Assembly: GCA_949775045.1 (NCBI GenBank)
Contig: OX459107.1
Span: forward strand, 10,691,250-10,755,249
DNA length: 64,000 nt
Origin: Metridium senile
Lineage: Eukaryota > Cnidaria > Anthozoa > Actiniaria > Metridiidae
Reading direction: 5' to 3'
Shown here: positions 60,886 to 64,000 of the stretch, piece by piece
Position numbering within the stretch: position 1 is the first letter of the stretch
Layout: each line of letters starts with the position of its first letter
Position numbers and translations under genes: made by a program
The notes under the pieces: model-generated
Databases searched by the model: none
The model's input: the letters and a program-made list of their open reading frames with translations, nothing else
What the model was told of the DNA's origin: nothing

Positions 60886-63640
60886 CTACGGACTGCCTTC
60901 CTGGTCGTGAAACGCACTGAACAGGAGGAGCAACATCCGTTTCCATTTCATCCTCACACAGTAGCACATTTGTTTATTATACATTGCTTGAAGTGGAGGC
61001 AAAAGGGACTTTTTCTTGTTACTAAATTTTGTCATTCCCTCCAAAAATCCTCTGCCTCCCCTGTAGCATACATAATGAATGCAGCCTAAGATATTCATGA
61101 GTTTGCTCTTGGCAACACAATGGCGCAGGCTTCCATCAGAGGTAAAGAGGGATCTGGGGTACTCAGCTAGCTCAAACTTGCCGTTGCTGTACTCCACATC
61201 AAGGTCTGGCCTCAGCAGAACGACTACAAGAAAGTGCAAACAATGCCCTGACATCCCTCAAAGCAGTAACAACACTGGCTGTGTTGGTCTTCTTCTTTGA
61301 TCTGGCAGTCTTCCATGTTTTGAGATTTACTTTTTTCATGGGACTCCAACCACTTAAGGTACAACCAGCTCCTATTCTTTCTTTGACAAATTTGTGTTCT
61401 TCACCAGTTTAGTCACGCTTGAGAATATTGTACTGGATGGGTGCTGGCATGACAGCGTTCGTGTTTATATTCACAAGATCACTCCTCCTGTCTGGAAAGG
61501 GTGGTTTGCCTTCAGGACTTCCTTGAGTTTCATAATATTTTCATTATAGCGATTAATCAATGCATTAGTTAAGCTGTGGTGACTCTTTGGCATTGATCTT
61601 TGTATACCAACCATTACTTCTGCTTTAGCTGCAAGTCGACTTAATTCTGGTGCAATGAGGAACCATCTAGTCTAGGCTGCTGGCTGCTGGCTGCTGTGTG
61701 ATTCCTTTCAAACCGCCTCGGATCTTCATCATCTTATTCACATGTTCTATTGCATGGTCTGGACCAAAAGCACAAAAAGGAATTTCATTTTTGTTTACAC
61801 AAAGTTCCCTTGCATTAATTCTTCGTAACTATCAGGGTCATCCACCTTTATCTTTTGCATCTTTTATCTTTAGCACCTCTATCTTGTGCCAGATAGATTA
61901 GGACCAAGCGTGCGTAATTACGATGATTGTGTGCAAAGAAATACTTAGTCAAGCCCTTAAGGTCTGAAAGGAGGCATGTGCATCAAAAACTTTTCAATGT
62001 TTTGAAAAGTCAGAATTGTTTTTTAAGTCATTGTCAACTTAAACTAAAAAAACGGTTCGATTTTTAAATAATTCAATAAGAAAATAGACCCGAAAACCGA
62101 TGCATAATAACTCAAAATCGTCCTTTTTCGGAAGAATTTCGAACAGTTATTGATTCGACCGTGAAGATATTGACTTGTCTTCTGCCGAGAATCAAAATGG
62201 CGACCAAAAAGCGTGAATTTTGCTCGATATGTCATGAAGTAGCTCAAAACGAATTTAGCCACTTTAAATGCTATAGACTTTCCATATATTGAATGAAACG
62301 CTATGAAACTTTCTGACGTTAAAATATAGCCATTTTTAAAAACTTTTGACCTGGCCCCCATCAAAAGCTTCAGTATTCTTCAAAATATCACGTGTTGACT
62401 TTGTTAATAAGTAACTTATTAACTTATTAATTTTTCGATGGGGGCAAAGTCAGTTTTTTTCATTTTCCTGTTATAAATTATGTGGTGCTGTTTGATTGCT
62501 TTTATATTGAAAATTGCACTTGTCTATAGACTTTTATTGAAAAAAGTTGGTTTACTATGGAGACGTCTACAAGCAAAGTAGGGCGTGGTAACTTCTCAAT
62601 ACTCGCACCAAGTTGACGTACTATGTTTGACTTTCATGTACTGAAATATCATTTCATAACACCAAAATGCAAAAAAGATATCATTCTTCAAATTGTACCC
62701 CTTGCAGCCTCCTTTAAGACCTTAAGTGATTCAAGATGGATATTCCAGTCACCCTCGTTTGTTGCACAGGAAAATTTGAAGAGTGGACTCTGAGATTCCA
62801 TTACTTTATCAAATCGATCAAGCTTTTCTTTTAATGATTCTTTCTCTAACGCTCTTTGAAGTGTTACTGATTAGTAGGTCAATGCCTTGTTTGACCTCTT
62901 GCGTTAATATTACAGGTACTGGCCTTCCCTGTAATGTTTACTAGATCTAGCCTGTTATAAAAGATAGAGCAAGGCAAATTGAGTAAAACATTAAGTACAT
63001 TATGCATTGCACTAGCTGTTGCAGTTGTGAGTGGAGTTATCAGTTATAGATTGAGTGGTGGGTACAATTGTAATTAACAGCTTCTACATGAAGTCTGTAC
63101 TTTCCAGTTTTATTCTATACTTATGAATTGTGTTTAAAAAGTCTACTCATTATTTGAGCTGTGGGATATCACACATCACCCTACCAATTAATAAGCACAG
63201 AATTAAATTGGAAATAAAGATTTAAAGTAAAAACTACCAGTTATACAATTTACCTTTGGCAGTGTTTCATTTCTAATGGCTTCAACGCATTCATTAGGTC
63301 ACCTCTATGGATTTCTTTTCATTTTGGCCTCTCGGTGTAATCTTTGAAAAGCATCCTGGCAGACTCTCCTGACCGTGTCTTGTTGAATGTGATGAGCTGG
63401 CACAGGAGATGTTCTGCCAGGCGGCTTCAAGCATTGAAAGTAAGTTTGACACCCACTTCCTCCATTCCTTGTTTAATGGTTGCCAGGAGATGTTCCCTGA
63501 ATATCTTCAAGTCATCTGTGACAGACAGTAGTGTTAGTTTGGTCATTCTAATTCTTTTGAGTTGTTGTAGAGAATGGTGTGTGATCTTTCTTTTCCACTC
63601 GGTTGCAATGAGTTGTTCGAAGTTCCTCAAAAGCTGCAAT
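60886..63640 (-). pseudogene. Decayed copy of an uncharacterised repetitive gene
   Basis: Collinear minus-strand remains: 63639-63427 (S-L-Q-Q-L-K-R-I-R-M-T), about 61790-61710 (F-G-P-D-H-A-I-E-H-V-N-K-M-M-K), about 61660-61500 (A-P-E-L-S-R-L-A-A-K-A-E and N-A-L-I-N-R-Y-N), and 61230-61090 (R-P-D-L-D-V, then F-T-S-D-G-S-L-R and A-K-S-K-L-M). The succession resembles a large repetitive gene family I recall seeing unannotated in cnidarian genomes. Function unknown. Stops and shifts throughout, and a TIR element (61956-62725) interrupts it. Confidence 0.5.
61956..62725. mobile_element. 770-bp TIR element
   Basis: CTTAAGGTCTGAAAGGAGGC at the left is mirrored, with one mismatch, by GCCTCCTTTAAGACCTTAAG at the right. 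Ends contain TTAA, like the 16233-18755 element, whose termini share AAGGAGGC. Interior is non-coding apart from short frames. Confidence 0.65.
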
Positions 63641-63774
63641 TGAAGGTGACTGTTTTGTGTGAGGCCTTTGACCCCTCACAACGATGATGCACTTTTTTAT
63701 GGAGACACTTTTTAAGACACTGTCTAGATATATTAATGCCTAATATACAATTGATATTGATTGATATTGATATT

Positions 63775-64000
63775 GATTGGCAAATGGTAGTAACTTGTTT
63801 ATCTAAACTAACAGTCCTATCGAAAACCACTCCAATGTTCCTGGCGTGATCAGAATGTTTAATAAGTTCATTACCAGCCAAGATACAGTCAAGTGGCGGT
63901 GATGAGCGATGCTGCGCGTGAAGTAAAATAAATTCAGTCTTGTCATTGTTAAGTTTTAAGAGGAACTGTACCAGTAGATCATGTTTCCAGCGCCAGAAAC
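63775..64000 (-). pseudogene. CR1/L2-like LINE reverse-transcriptase fragment, cut by the window end
   Basis: On the minus strand: N-D-K-T-E-F-I-L-L-H (near 63935), then S-P-P-L-D-C-I-L-A-G, then H-A-R-N-I-G-V-V-F-D (near 63835). These are typical of the palm-to-thumb segment of CR1/L2-type reverse transcriptases. The upstream part lies beyond position 64000 and the rest decays after 63770. Confidence 0.65.

Noticed and set aside
62044..62364. 106-codon minus-strand ORF inside the 770-bp TIR element
   Set aside because: Aromatic-rich composition, no motif, and the element is too short to be autonomous.
1..64000. CRISPR arrays, bacterial operons or ribosomal RNA
   Set aside because: None seen. 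Regular repeats here are satellites without unique spacers, and gene structure is eukaryotic.

Overview
This is a metazoan nuclear genome window. It is AT-rich, has spliced genes with canonical GT-AG introns, and is densely filled with transposable-element remains. The mix of elements (Penelope-like GIY-YIG, BEL/Pao, piggyBac, protein-primed polymerase B of the Polinton/Maverick type, MULE/YqaJ fragments, CR1/L2-like LINE tails and many small MITEs) resembles what is known from cnidarians, so a sea anemone, coral or hydrozoan is my best guess. That assignment is inference from composition; no host rRNA or tRNA is present to confirm it.

Only two host genes are well supported, and they form a divergent pair. 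On the minus strand, a six-exon gene (12303 down to 785) encodes a protein of about 875 residues: an N-terminal coiled region, a central VPS9 (Rab5-family GEF) domain, a segment that resembles the fungal STB6-like domain, and a C-terminal stretch resembling a peptidoglycan-binding-like helical repeat. On the plus strand, an 18-exon gene (12734 to 30942) encodes a 772-residue mitochondrial SUV3 RNA helicase (SUPV3L1). All 18 exons can be joined with consistent phases. Their start codons are about 430 bp apart and probably share a bidirectional promoter region.

Introns and flanks carry many elements. Positions 1-780 hold a microsatellite and a Penelope-like fragment ending 7 bp from the VPS9 gene stop codon. 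A perfect 150-bp inverted repeat lies at 2349-3209. Several MITEs sit at 4.9, 7.6, 8.8, 13.6 and 26.9 kb. SUV3 intron 6 (9.1 kb) consists largely of two adjacent terminal-inverted-repeat elements (16233-18755 and 18781-25099). The second is unusual, with mirror-placed low-complexity tracts and several short-unit satellites.

From 31 to 52 kb the window is a graveyard of nested and duplicated element fragments: polymerase B pieces in several copies, a broken RecQ-like helicase gene, a decayed ankyrin gene, a decayed BEL/Pao gag, an interrupted orphan ORF, a deleted piggyBac, a YqaJ nuclease fragment, and a composite MULE+LINE segment present twice (35.7-36.8 and 50.4-51.5 kb).

At 52017-58571 lies a complete, apparently young BEL/Pao retrotransposon: matching 529-bp LTRs, a 5-bp target duplication, a tRNA-Tyr-type primer-binding site, a polypurine tract and one uninterrupted 1809-codon gag-pol ORF. 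Downstream, 59.2-64 kb holds a Tigger-like MITE, a chimeric ORF whose front half is the end of a polymerase B, a decayed copy of an uncharacterised repetitive gene, and a LINE fragment cut by the window end.
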